Assembly: GCA_013054445.1 (NCBI GenBank)
Contig: JAAMPI010000420.1
Location: 1 to 38,448 of the forward strand
DNA: 38,448 bases
Origin: Cudoniella acicularis
Taxonomy: Eukaryota; Ascomycota; Leotiomycetes; Helotiales; Helotiaceae
Direction of reading: 5' to 3'
Below are positions 12,126 through 23,665 of the stretch, in pieces. Position numbers and translations under genes: made by a program. The notes under the pieces are model-generated. The model worked only from the letters and a program-made list of their open reading frames with translations. It had not been told where the DNA came from and made no database searches. The first letter of the stretch is position 1. The number at the start of each line of letters is the position of its first letter.

Positions 12126-12638
12126 CTAGTACTGTTTGTGTTTTCGCAGCTCTTCCACAAAGCAGACAAACAGAAAAGCCGCAGAGAAAATGTAAACCAT
12201 AAAAATAAAGCCGTTGACCAAGTCTTTCGCATCCTCAGCACACTCTTGCAATCCTACAAAGCTGCCATGCTCCTTCTGACCATATCCTTATTTATTTGAG
12301 TTTGGACCCATGATGCAGAAGTACAAGGTAGTCAAAAGTACACGAACGAAGTCTAGAAACCCCAATCTCGGTCCGTCTCGGCGATTCCTATGTCGGACAA
12401 GGCTCTCCAAATAGACGTGGTTTCGAAGGTCGAGTTGATAATATTTGCATTCGAAAATGACGAGAGCGATAACAACCATAGCAAGTATACTTGCCTTCAG
12501 GACTGTGTACATCATCCGCCGGACCACATTAAGAGTAGCGTCTTCGTACGTAAAGCCAACAAGCAATACGAGAAAAAAGATCGTGACATACAGAATGTAA
12601 ACAACGATCAAGGTAAGTGGATGAGGAGGAAGCATCAT
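12126..12638 (-). CDS. Small multi-pass membrane protein, unknown function, structure uncertain
   Basis: Not recognised. The first ATG in the frame is at 12638 (Met-Met-Leu-Pro-Pro); upstream codons are open but lack an ATG. Three strongly hydrophobic segments are visible: LIVVYILYVTIFFLVLLVGF, then ASILAMVVIALVIF, then GFIFMVYIFSAAFLFVCF near the end. An in-frame TAA at 12288-12290 separates the second from the third, yet the frame then stays open for 53 codons through the last segment to TAG at 12126-12128. A 66-nt intron (GT at 12341, AG ending at 12276) would remove the TAA and keep phase, giving 148 residues, but its GTACTT donor is weak. The alternative is a shorter protein ending at 12288, or a recent nonsense mutation. 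Membrane nature is well supported; the exact model is not. Confidence 0.42.
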
Positions 12639-13207
12639 TACGAGGGCGTGGCAAAGAGCCAGAGACAGGAGCTGGAGTTTATTCACGATGACTGATTATC
12701 GCAGAGAGCTGTTGTGATTGATGCGTGAGAGGTTGTAGATGTGGTAATGTCTTGTGTCGGGGACTTTGGGGGTGCCGCGTAGACGTTGATTGTGTGGTGG
12801 AGAAAGAGCAAGGTAAAGCGGCACCTTTTATAGGTTAAAGTAAGCGAGTGACTCATTGTCGTATCATGGAGGGCATAGATCAGTAGCCAGAGTTGTTGTC
12901 GACAGTTCACTTACTGTTATGAAAAACAGCTATGTATCTAGATCTCAAAGAAAGTGTACTTCGTAAGATGGCAAAATATTGTGGGGCATTCGGATTAACC
13001 GTAATTTTTTATCTCTGCTCTTCTATTAGAGTTGATTATTTGATGGAGTTGGAACAAACCTTGAGAATTGATCGAGTATCAGTTCTGATTTGCAAGCCTG
13101 TTAAGCTAGAGCGAAATGCTAAGTTGTAGCTTTTGTAAGCATATATAATCTCATCTATGACAGTACCCAAACACCAAACTCCAGCACAATGCAGCTACAT
13201 CTTTCCT
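12639..13207. other. Intergenic region between the membrane-protein gene and fes1
   Basis: Upstream leader and promoter of the membrane-protein gene, followed by the 3' flank of fes1. The stretch near 12700-12790 reads on the minus strand as a C/A-rich 5' leader. No other gene was seen. Confidence 0.45.
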
Positions 13208-13864
13208 CTAAGCGCCGTTCGACTCCTTCGCGCTCTTTGCTTCCTCCCTCAGAGCCCCGATCAACTCATCACAAGCATCCATATCACTAGCATCAATCTT
13301 CCTCCCCTGTTCCTCTCTCCCCAATTTACCAAGTTCACCCGTAAGCACATCCATTGAGGGTTGATAATTTCTCACCGCGGAGCTCAACGCATATACTCCC
13401 TTCCTCCTGACACTTTCGCTTTGTGTGCCATCAACCACAAGCTTAACTAGTTTCTCAATTCCCCCCATTGCTAGTAGCCTCTCTTGACTCTTCTCATTAT
13501 TCTGCACGGCCGTACCCACACACCACGCTGCCATCCTCTTAATATCACCTTCTTCATTCTCCAAGCATTGTAGAAGCGGTGTCCAGAGCGCCAACGGACC
13601 GAGGTTATTCGCATTGTCCAGGTTCTCAATCAATTGCTCGAAATTGTCGAAGGCGATCATTTTTTCAGAAAGAGGGAGGGAAGGATCTTGTATGGCGGTC
13701 ATGGACTCAACCATAAGGTCTGCATCGGAGGGGCCACCGAAGAGGGCGGAGAGCGCGTCGGGGTTGAGACCGCGGTTTGTGGGGGGTGCAGCGTCGGAAT
13801 CGTTAGCTGTTGTAGAGGAGTTTTCGACGCTCCATTTTAGGAGCTCGTTAAGGCCTGGTTCCAT
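13208..13864 (-). CDS. fes1: Hsp70 nucleotide exchange factor Fes1
   Basis: Cytosolic armadillo-type exchange factor that releases ADP from Hsp70 (Ssa-type) and helps send misfolded proteins to degradation. Single exon, 218 residues, near the usual length for filamentous fungi and shorter than yeast Fes1. The N-terminal Fes1 motif is clear (LNELLKWSVENS, residues 5-16), followed by a flexible segment and LSALFGGPSDADLM near 38-51. The armadillo repeats carry the family signatures AFDNFEQLIENLDNANNL, MAAWCVGTAVQNN and VYALSSAVRNYQP. The C-terminus is charged and low in structure. The start is the only ATG before the conserved N-terminus. It lies divergent from actin, sharing a 2.1-kb promoter region. 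The coding strand is C-rich in the first half and G-rich after about 13570. Confidence 0.95.
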   Translation of the reverse strand: MEPGLNELLKWSVENSSTTANDSDAAPPTNRGLNPDALSALFGGPSDADLMVESMTAIQDPSLPLSEKMIAFDNFEQLIENLDNANNLGPLALWTPLLQCLENEEGDIKRMAAWCVGTAVQNNEKSQERLLAMGGIEKLVKLVVDGTQSESVRRKGVYALSSAVRNYQPSMDVLTGELGKLGREEQGRKIDASDMDACDELIGALREEAKSAKESNGA

Positions 13865-15990
13865 TGTTGTAGGTTGCGCGATTGATGAGAGTGGGAAGCG
13901 GTTGTTTTCGTGAGGTGGGGTTGAGTTGAAGTGAGGTTGGTGATGGTGGGGTAGCTTGAGGAGAGTTGCGGAAAGGTTTGGGCCCCAATGAAGGATTTCT
14001 TTCTTAGTGTCTTGGAGGTGAGTTGGACTCTTGAGACAGTATTATGAAATGAAGGATGATTTACTGATTATCGGCGCTCGATTTTTTGGGCAGGTTATTT
14101 TATTGTAGATTTTCGGATATTCAAAGTTCTGGTTTCTTCTCGCGTCTTCCAGTACAATCTTTTTGGTAGCCTTAATTAATTACTTTACGCACCCCTGTAA
14201 TTATTTACACACACCCCTTCAACTCCGGCGGCCCCTTTTCATAATCAGAGAATCAGAGACAACTACAGTTCAAAGATTTCGTATTTCCGAAATTTAATTT
14301 TCAATTCTTAGAGAGAGCATAAAAAGTGTCAGAGATTATGTAATTGTGGAAACCTCCTCCGAGCTTTTTGTCATCTTCCCTTCTCCGAATTATCTTTCCT
14401 CAGCCAAGCAGCAAAGACAACCTTATGCCTTTTATTTCGTGATCATAGATACGTCCAGGTTCGAAGCTAGCGGGATGGTTTCTAAATTAAAATATCGTAG
14501 AGGCCGAATTACTGTAGGATGAACTAACGATCGGTCTTCGGCGGCGCTGACAGTCGGCGTTCAGGGAGCATAAACAAAGGGACAAGATCTGATACAAGCC
14601 GAGATTCTAGCATTGGGAATCAAGCTCTACTGTACGTCTCTATTAGTTATAAAAATAAATAAAAAAACGCATTAGCCGTTCTCTTCCTGAACAGGAAGAA
14701 CATCTAGACGCACGCTAGAACAACCTTTGGTACATCACGTGGCAAATTAGCACGTGCTAACTGATTCCTTGGAATCAATTCTATGATACTCCTAGGCTCG
14801 TAGATGAGCTGTCTTAAAAAGCTTAAGTGAACCTCATAAACAACAGGAAAACCAATATCATGTTTCAGGCGAATAATAATTATGCATAACAAGAATTGTG
14901 GTGCCGCGATTTGGTCATTACCCCACTAAGGGCTGACCTGTCTGCCCCTCTAATTGCACGAAACTACAATCTGCGGCACCGTAGAGACACTTGCTGTCCG
15001 AGAAAACCGACTGACCGGCTTCCAGATGTGTCTTCGGCGTAGGTGGCTGGGGGCTCTTGGATCCAACGCTGCATTTAACACACAGGTAGATTCTGCGGAG
15101 GCATTTGCCTGCTGCCCTTGCATACGCAAGCAGTCCGAGATCAAACTGCAGCTGCCGGTCACCCTTTGCAGTGGCCGAGGGATGGCGGGTGCAACGGCGA
15201 GCGCCTGCTTGGCAAAATGTGTATAAAAATACCTAAGTACACAAAAGCCGTTGGATGGCGAGGTCTCTCTTGACGCGCGTCTGGCGGCGACAGTGACACC
15301 AGGGTCAGTATACGGCTGCCTTCTTCGAAGGCGTCAAAATAAGAGCTCTGCTCATTTGCTGCTGGCGGTGTGCGTGCGATGCGAAGGATGGGCCTTGGCT
15401 GCTTTGGGATTTGTTGGGCGAGTTAAAGGCTTGAGGGCTGTGAGAGCTGATGTATCTGTAGCCACCAGCAGAAATGCGCAGGTGAAGCTGCGAGAGAACA
15501 AGTGCCATAAAAAGCCGTAGAAAACCATGAAAAGGACACTTTGTAACACTGTGATACCAGTCTCTGAGCTCTGCCACTTTGACTGCCTACGTACAACTGC
15601 TCGCAAGTCTCGCATCGCTATACTTCTAGTCTTCTAGGTTCTCACCCCCCGCCTAGGCTCAGGTTCATTCGCAGCCTCTCATCCACCACCAGTTGCCCCC
15701 CTAAAGCGGCATCGGCGCTTTCTGCAAGAGTTGTCGCTTCGCCTCCCGCACTGGCAGTCGCGGCCCACAAGAACTTCGATTCGTTGTGACATACCTGCCT
15801 CTTCTCCTCCTTCAACCTCCTTTCTTCTACAAAGACAGCCCATTACCATTCTGCAGTCTTCTATCGGCCACGAATCTCTTTCGTGATATTCTGCATCGTC
15901 CTACCTGTTCTCTCGATCTTATCGACGGAGAACTTCACCGCCATATCCCACCAACCTCACTTTTATTGATCTGAATCCTAATCCGCAGCC
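13865..15990. other. Divergent promoter region between fes1 and actin
   Basis: About 2.1 kb without a supported gene. It contains two CACGTG E-boxes at 14736-14741 and 14751-14756, a TATAAAAAT at 15222-15230, and the pyrimidine-rich actin leader. Frames at 14950-15615 on both strands look like chance openings in GC-richer promoter DNA. Confidence 0.5.
15788..15835 (+). promoter_or_regulatory. Pyrimidine-rich leader of the actin gene
   Basis: A long C/T-rich tract (CTCTTCTCCTCC and similar) lies about 160-200 bases before the actin ATG. Such CT tracts mark the transcription start or leader of highly expressed genes in filamentous fungi. The exact transcription start is not visible from sequence. 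Confidence 0.5.
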
Positions 15991-17591
<1,601 letters not shown>

Positions 17592-17592
17592 G

Positions 17593-17645
17593 GTAAGCGC
17601 TGCATCCCTTCTCTGTGCGGCTATGACGGCTAACTCTGCGACTAG
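17593..17645 (+). other. Probable intron in the actin 3' untranslated region
   Basis: One base after the TAA stop there is a GTAAGC donor. A GGCTAACT branch-like site and a GACTAG acceptor follow, ending at 17645 (53 nt). Size and signals match the coding introns of the same gene. Confidence 0.6.
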
Positions 17646-18358
17646 CGTCTCGCAAACATTTGTGCCTACATTACGAACTTCACGAATATGATCAAGACGC
17701 AGACTCAAGCAAGCCGTGTATCTCTCTTGTTTTGCTCTCCCACGACGTGTTTACATTCCGAAAAGTTCTGCTGGTAGCGATCGAGCGATTGGGTGGTCTC
17801 TTTCCGACAGGGGGATATCTGGCTTGGCTTGCTCTTAGCTGGCTGTTTTACTTGCTTTGGAGAAGTGGTCACTGTTGCCGTCTATCAATCGATCAATAAA
17901 TCATACGAAGTCTTTTTTCCATCATGGTTCCCATTCATCTGTGTTTTGAGGTGTTCTCGTTTTTATTCAGAGCACAAGGTATGGAAGATTTTTTTTTCTA
18001 GACAGCAATAAAAAAAAAAACGTTCACTGACCTGCTAATTTCATTGGTACCCGTTGTTTCTCTGCAGGTACAGTTTCTTGAACCGCCACACCGGTATGCC
18101 ACCCTATTCTTATTTTCGAGATTAGATCGATTTAGTCTTTTAGATTCCGTGCTGCCGGTGAACCGGTGAACCGATGAGGCTACTTGACTCTGGTAATATC
18201 GATGAATTGTGGGTTTAGCGGGGTCGATAAGCTTTCTATCGCCAGGGGGGGGAATGGAAGCGAAAACGCGTTGCCATTTAGGACCATCATTTCCGAAGGC
18301 CTTATGGGCTTTGGAAAGCAATGCGGCTATTTGCTCGAATCGCGACACAAAATATTCC

Positions 18359-18364
18359 CACGTG
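18359..18364 (+). promoter_or_regulatory. CACGTG site upstream of the acid phosphatase gene
   Basis: Palindromic E-box 255 bp before the phosphatase ATG. CACGTG is the core site of the phosphate-starvation bHLH regulators Pho4 (yeast) and NUC-1 (Neurospora), so control by phosphate supply is a reasonable inference. A six-base site alone is weak evidence. Confidence 0.4.
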
Positions 18365-18485
18365 TTTTCAGACATATGCTTTGCAATTAAGGGAAATTCT
18401 TCATGAAGGAGTGGGTTGCGGATCTACTTCAAGTGACCCAAAGATTAAAAGATTGGAGTCGTAGTGGAGTCTATATGAACTTTGC

Positions 18486-18498
18486 TATAAGGTATAAG
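18486..18498 (+). promoter_or_regulatory. Tandem TATAAG elements, likely TATA box of the phosphatase gene
   Basis: Two TATAAG sequences, at 18486-18491 and 18493-18498, lie 120-135 bp before the ATG, a normal distance for a fungal TATA box plus short leader. Confidence 0.45.
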
Positions 18499-18618
18499 TA
18501 CCATGCGCCTGTTCCCTTGGAGCCTCCCCTCAGCAGTAGATGCGCTGCCCCTCGTTCTGCCCCCCATTCATTCCTTCTTTTCCTCAAGTCACTCGTTTTG
18601 TTACTTTGACGCCTTACA

Positions 18619-21157
18619 ATGGCCGTCGTCCCTTCGTTTAAATTGAACCTCGCGAGTGCGTCGCTTTTGCTCATATTGGGCACTTCGCTCTCAGCGGCAA
18701 ATCCCATCTACCTCAGTCCTGAGCAAGACATCCTTCTACCTGCCAGTGATTCGGCCTCGGAACCATTGGAGTGGTTGGGTGCTAACAGCCCTTGGTTCGC
18801 TGGTGAGTTAACATCATCTCCCTCGAAGTGACAGATGAATATTAATGAGAACTTTAGGACCTGATTATAATGACGAGAGTAACAGCGTTCCTGATGGATG
18901 CACTGTCGAACAGGTGGCGTATGTTGTGAGGCATGGAAGTAGATTTCCCGATAGTGGAGCTTATGCTCAATGGGTTGCTCTACAAACAAAGGTATGTTCT
19001 TGTGTATTTGAGGTGGAAGCAAGGCTAATGAATGAATGATAGATTCAAGCAGCAAGCTTCACTGCAACTGGATCAATGGCATTTTTGGAGGATTGGACGC
19101 CGGTTCTTACGAATTCCGCTCTTGAAATGTCACAGGAAAGCCCCACGGGTTACAAGGAGGCCTACGATTTGGGATACAGATTGAGAACCAGGTATGGTCT
19201 TTGATTTGAAATTGCGCGAATAGATGCCTGACGGTCTATAGATATCCAAAGCTCTACTCATATGGCTCTCCATTTGTCTCATGGGCCAATCTGTACCCCC
19301 GTGTCGTCCAGACAGCCCAGAACTTTGTCCGAGGCTTTCTCGGCTCTACTGCAGCTACCTTAGGCCAAGTTATTTCAGTCAACTCTACGGGTAGCTCGCA
19401 AGCCCTCTTCGACTCGCTGTCGCCGAGTGATATGTGTCCAAACTTCGTTGATGGAAATGGTGGAACTGAGCGTTAGTTCTCCTTTAGGCCCTTTCCATTA
19501 AAAGTTGTTAATCCAAATAGAAACCACGTGGAACGCTCTCTACACGCCACCTATCACCGCCCGCCTCAATGCTCTCATCACCGGAAATTTGACACTCGCC
19601 GATTCAGATGTTCAGATCTTCCCTTACCTCTGTGGCTTCGAGTCACAAATCACTGGCACTCTTTCACCTTGGTGTTCCGTGTTCACAGACGAAGAATTGC
19701 GCTCCTACGAATACGCACAAGATCTCCGCTACTACTACGGCACTGGTGATGGAGTTGATCTCGCTTCCAAGATGATGCTTCCCTTCCTCAACAGCCTCGT
19801 CAACCTCATCGCCGACGGCCCAAACCAAACCGGTAAAACCGCAAACGGCAGTTCCTTCAATATTCCCAACATCCTTACAGCTTTTGCCAACGACGGTCAA
19901 ATCACCGAACTCGTTGCTGCTACAGGCGTGATGTCCGATCAAAGCGCTTTGAGTGGAAGTGCCATTCCCGCCACCTGGAAATACATTGCTAGTCATTTCG
20001 TTAGCATGAGAGGAACCGTTGCATTTGAGAGATTGAACTGCATTGTTCCGGTTACGAACTCTACTTCGAACTCTACTACGGTTGTTAAGAGGGATGAGCC
20101 TGGCCATGAGTGGGAGCACGAGCACAAGAAGCCAAATGCTACACATGCCGGGAAGCCATGGCCGAAATACCAGAATGGCACTTCGGTTGCTGGATTCTCG
20201 GGTTCGCCTACCCCTAAACCGGGCTCTGGGTCCGGATCTTCGGGATCAGGAACTGGTTCTTCTGGTACAGGGTCTTCGGGCCAAGGTAACAGCAATACCA
20301 ATGGATCAGGCTCGGGATCGGGAACCGGTTCTTCAGGCCAAGGTAGCAGCAATGGCAATGGCAATGGCAATGGCAATGGCAATGGCAATGGAAGTGGAAG
20401 CAAATCCGACTCAGGCTCAGGAACCGGTTCATCTGGCTCCGGTAATGGCAACGGAAATGGCAGTGGCCCAGGATCTTCAGGCCCAGGAAATGGTAATGGC
20501 AACGGCTCAGGCGCCTCGACCATCATAACAACCATCGTCGTACCGGGCTCAAGCACAGGAGTTGCCGGCTCCTCCCCAACCGCATCTATCATCGTCTCCA
20601 CCATCGTGGTGCCAGGCTCAAGCTCAGCGATTTCCGTTTCCGCTTCAGGCGCTTCCACCATCCCAACTACCGTTGTCGTCTCTAACCCCGCCTCGATCTC
20701 TTTCTCAACCGTAACCGTCACCGCCTCTCCCTCGCTCATCACACCCTCTGTTTCAATCTCTACCCTCATCTCCATCTCAACCCTAACAACCACCCCTTCC
20801 TCTTCTTCCACAACCTCAACTTTCACAACAACCAGCACAACACCAACCTACACCGGCACCACCACCAACCAAACCTACATCCGCATCCTTCTCAACGACG
20901 CCGTCTACCCGGTTCCCTCCTGCCAATCTGGGCCCGGAAAAAGCTGCTTACTCAGCGAGTACGTTTCTCTTATCGGAGAGAAGTTAACTGTGGCGGGGAA
21001 TCTGAATGCTAGGTGTGGTGTTACGACTGCTGTTTTGGCGGCAAATGGGGTTGGTGCTAATGTCACGGTTGTTAATGGGACGGTGGCGGCTAGTGGGAAG
21101 GGGGCGAGTTTTTTTAAGAATCTTGGGGAGGGGTGGTTGGCTGGTGTTGTGCCTTAG
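18619..21157 (+). CDS. Secreted histidine acid phosphatase with large low-complexity insertion
   Basis: Histidine acid phosphatase (phytase-like branch of the phosphoglycerate mutase-like superfamily), secreted, releasing phosphate from organic esters. Exons: 18619-18802, 18858-18991, 19043-19191, 19242-19471 and 19521-21157; introns keep phase, giving 777 residues. The signal peptide is about residues 1-27. The catalytic RHGSRFP lies at 86-92, with His87 as the expected nucleophile. The proton-donor site reads Asn-Asp (FANDGQIT, 356-357) where many family members have His-Asp. After FERLNCIVPV (about 402-409) come about 270 residues of Gly/Ser/Asn-rich and then Ser/Thr-rich sequence. The family's usual C-terminal strand and disulfide then resume (YIRILLNDAVYPVPSC at 684, then GPGKSC). 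The normal length is roughly 450-530 residues, so the excess is the insertion. It is rich in potential O-glycosylation sites, so cell-wall exposure is an inference. The promoter carries a CACGTG. Confidence 0.92.
20215..20515 (+). repeat. Gly/Ser/Asn-coding low-complexity tract with hexanucleotide repeat
   Basis: In-frame tract of imperfect 6-9 bp units encoding Gly-Ser and Asn-Gly runs. It includes at least six uninterrupted AATGGC units at 20351-20386, followed by a variant. Slippage in six-base steps would change length without breaking the frame. Confidence 0.9.
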
Positions 21158-21455
21158 CTGAGCTGTTGGGTATGGAAGAAAGAAAAGGGGAAGGGCATCA
21201 GGCGGAGGTAATGGGGGATGGGTGTGGGTGTGGATGGTGCTGAAGAGGGGAGGATAGATGTAGATGTGTGTATATGTAATGAAATGTAATAATTGGGCAA
21301 GATAATAGTATTTATATAGCAATGATCAAGTATGTACATGGAATTCAACTAGTTTCTTCATTCCTTCCCCCTTTCTCCAATCCCTCCTAAATCGGTTTTT
21401 ATATGCCCTGTCTTGCCCGCTTATCGCCTAATATATATATCACGAGTTCAACTCC

Positions 21456-22238
21456 TTAGCATAAGCAAGGCAAATGTATAGTCTGGTAATTACTACACGT
21501 CTTCCCGCTCGGCGTGTCGCTGCCCGTTTGCAGGAAGAGATCATAGTACCCACTTGTTGCTGAGGCGCAGACGAGGAAGTTGAGTTCTGTTTCGCGGGAA
21601 ATCCAATTAGCATATTTCCTTTGGNTTTTTTTTTTCTACAACTTGTTTCCATTCTCGAGGTTTGAGAACGGAGGGAGCAGAGTGATGTAAAGATAGGAAG
21701 AAATGAAGTAAGGGAACATACGTCGGCCAAAGGAGCTCCCCGTAGACGTAATAATGGTGTCGCCTTCAAGTGCCCAGGGAGACCCGGAAGCAGTCTTGCT
21801 GAAGGTGAGGGATTTGTAGCTTGTGGTTGCATTGTTGATGTTTAGGTACATGGAGGTATTTGTGCTTTGGATTGTGGAGCCGATGTTGCTGTATGAAATC
21901 TTGTTAACTTTGATGTGTCTTTCCATTTACATTTGAATGACGGATTGAACTTGTTCTAAAACTGAGTTGAACCGATTTTGAATCTTTGATAGTAGGTCCT
22001 AGGAGGGAGGAATTGAGAGAGAATGGTAAGCTTGAATAACGTACAAGTACTCGCCACCAGCTTCTGGGCCCATTACTGGCGAAGATTTATTGCTTGGTAG
22101 GCCTTGGAGGTAAAGATGGAAGATTGGTGACTGCACACCCCGCAGCATATACGGCTTGCTCGCTGCTCTTGGAGCGACATCAACGGTAGGAAGGGCACTG
22201 GCTAGGACTGCGAGACCAAGAACAATAATTGACAACAT
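21456..22238 (-). CDS. Small secreted protein, three exons, unknown function
   Basis: Minus-strand exons are 22238-22045, 21888-21722 and 21586-21456, joined by introns of 156 and 135 nt with GTACGT and GTATGT donors and CAG acceptors. Phase is kept throughout, giving 163 residues. The signal peptide is clear (MLSIIVLGLAVLASALP), followed by a short Ala/Arg-containing stretch that could be a propeptide. The mature part holds several N-x-S/T sites and a C-terminal cysteine group (one Cys in FLVCASA, one in KTCSNY, and the terminal CLC). The layout loosely resembles PhiA-like secreted wall proteins, with Cys in the C-terminal third, but sequence support for that family is weak. An ambiguous base (N) at 21625 lies inside the second intron and does not affect the coding sequence. 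Confidence 0.75.
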
Positions 22239-23665
22239 GCTGAAATATATACAATGAATTCCTAGCAATATATACAACGAAGTGAATTAGTAGAAAAGAA
22301 AAGAAAAAGGGAAAACACAAAGTGGGAAGATTCGGTTTTATGTTTAAAGAAAAGAAACTTGGGATATGGGGCATGTGCCTTGTCAGATGGCGTTCGATAT
22401 TAATAATAAGCTGTTTTCCAGCCGGGTTCGCTTCCGTATAATATAGAGAGGTGGGTTTCGGATAGAGGCTGAATGAACTTAGGCGTTACTGGCTCCGTAA
22501 ATGGGTGCCTTGATGTGGTATAGTATACATGGGTAGTTATTAGTAAGGAGGCTTAGAGTTTTGGTTTCTAGATGCAGAGTTCGGAACTTGGGTTGTGGGG
22601 TGTATATTGCGAGGCAGCAGCGATTGTTTTTATTGCGGACCGCGGCTCCGACAATGCTGGTGCTTGAATTTGAGAAAGGACAAAGCATTATGTTAAGTGA
22701 AGCAGATACAGATTATTGCTCCGTATTTGAAGGGTGAAGGTTCTTGTTTGCGATTGAACTTTGCGTTACTTTCTGTACTTTATTATCGAGAATCATTCAC
22801 CTTTGTAATAAAGGAATCCTGTTAGATTTCGTCGTCCGTCATTGAAAACCTAACTGATTTGACGATAGGCCAATAAACTTAGAGGATCTGAAAAAGATAG
22901 TAACCACAAAAGCCCAAACATGATGTTAGAAGACTTTCCACGTTTACTGTTTGTATTTGGAAACACCCGCTGGGGCGTTCTTGCGTGACAAAGGTACACT
23001 GACCGTAGTTACTTTTGCGAGTTTCGGATCAACTGCTAATAATTCGACAAGAGGATGAATGGATTTCGTATGAACTCGAAAAGTATATGCTACGACCTCG
23101 ATGGAACATATACAGCAGGAAATCATGATGCAGCAGTCGTTATTTCGATGCGGGAACCCTTCGCCAGCTAAGACATCGGAAATGGAAACCGGAACCACAG
23201 CTGATAATCAATGGTCTTAATTTCGAGAGTGAAAAAGCGATAGAATAAAAAGCAGAAGCTCCTTCGAGCCGAAACCGTTCATGTTCGCTGCGCATTTCAG
23301 TCTCTGCTGCTCTTTGGGGAAGACCAACACAGGAGACTGGAAGCGAATCAAAACATGATGCTGACGGCAAACATCTGAAAGCGAGACTAAGCTTCTCAGG
23401 AGGAGCCAGAATTTTGCTGAATCAATGAAGTATTGATTGGGCATGCGTTTGAAAAAAGCTCTAAGTTCGATGTGGTGGGATGTTGAAAGGTGGAGCCGCA
23501 GGACTCGACAAGCTTCGCATCTTCGGCAGCCGAGTCTCGTCTCAATCGTCATCCACCACGTCTCAGCCCGACACAATTCTACCTTGCGCCCACCAGCAGA
23601 CCTCACGACATCTGCGGATGGCTTCGATACCTCGAGAAAACTCACGCGACTGCGATCGATAGGAC
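22239..23665. other. Divergent promoter region between the small secreted protein gene and sec8
   Basis: About 1.4 kb with no supported gene. Minus-strand frames at 22479-22688 and 23217-23645 are open but lack start context, domains or plausible composition. No repeats were recognised. Confidence 0.45.

Larger units (their letters stand above)
17646..18618. other. Actin 3' flank and acid phosphatase promoter
   Basis: The first part is T-rich 3' untranslated sequence of actin, including poly-T and poly-A runs near 17990-18020. The second part is the promoter of the phosphatase gene, with a CACGTG site and two TATAAG elements. A minus-strand frame at 17998-18375 was considered and not accepted. 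Confidence 0.5.

Noticed and set aside
11894..12241. 115-residue minus-strand frame with a hydrophobic N-terminus and polar tail
   Set aside because: Its hydrophobic part is the shifted frame of the last helix of the membrane-protein gene. The polar tail might be a remnant after a frameshift, but nothing confirms it.
14900..14980. Inverted GGTGCCGC / GCGGCACC pair possibly marking a small mobile element
   Set aside because: Only 8 bp match perfectly, extension needs an indel, and no flanking target duplication is visible.
17998..18375. 125-residue minus-strand frame starting MSENTWEYF
   Set aside because: The first 60 residues look protein-like, but the frame ends in low-complexity sequence, overlaps the phosphatase promoter site and the actin 3' flank, and has no recognised domain. 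A short real gene with an intron cannot be excluded.
19993..20838. 281-residue antisense frame opposite the phosphatase insertion
   Set aside because: Its Glu/Pro/Val/Leu-rich sequence is the mirror of the Gly/Ser/Asn and Ser/Thr repeats on the coding strand; it is a composition artefact.
23217..23645. 142-residue minus-strand frame upstream of sec8
   Set aside because: It is on the strand opposite the sec8 leader and promoter, with Cys/Arg/Leu-rich chance composition and no domain.
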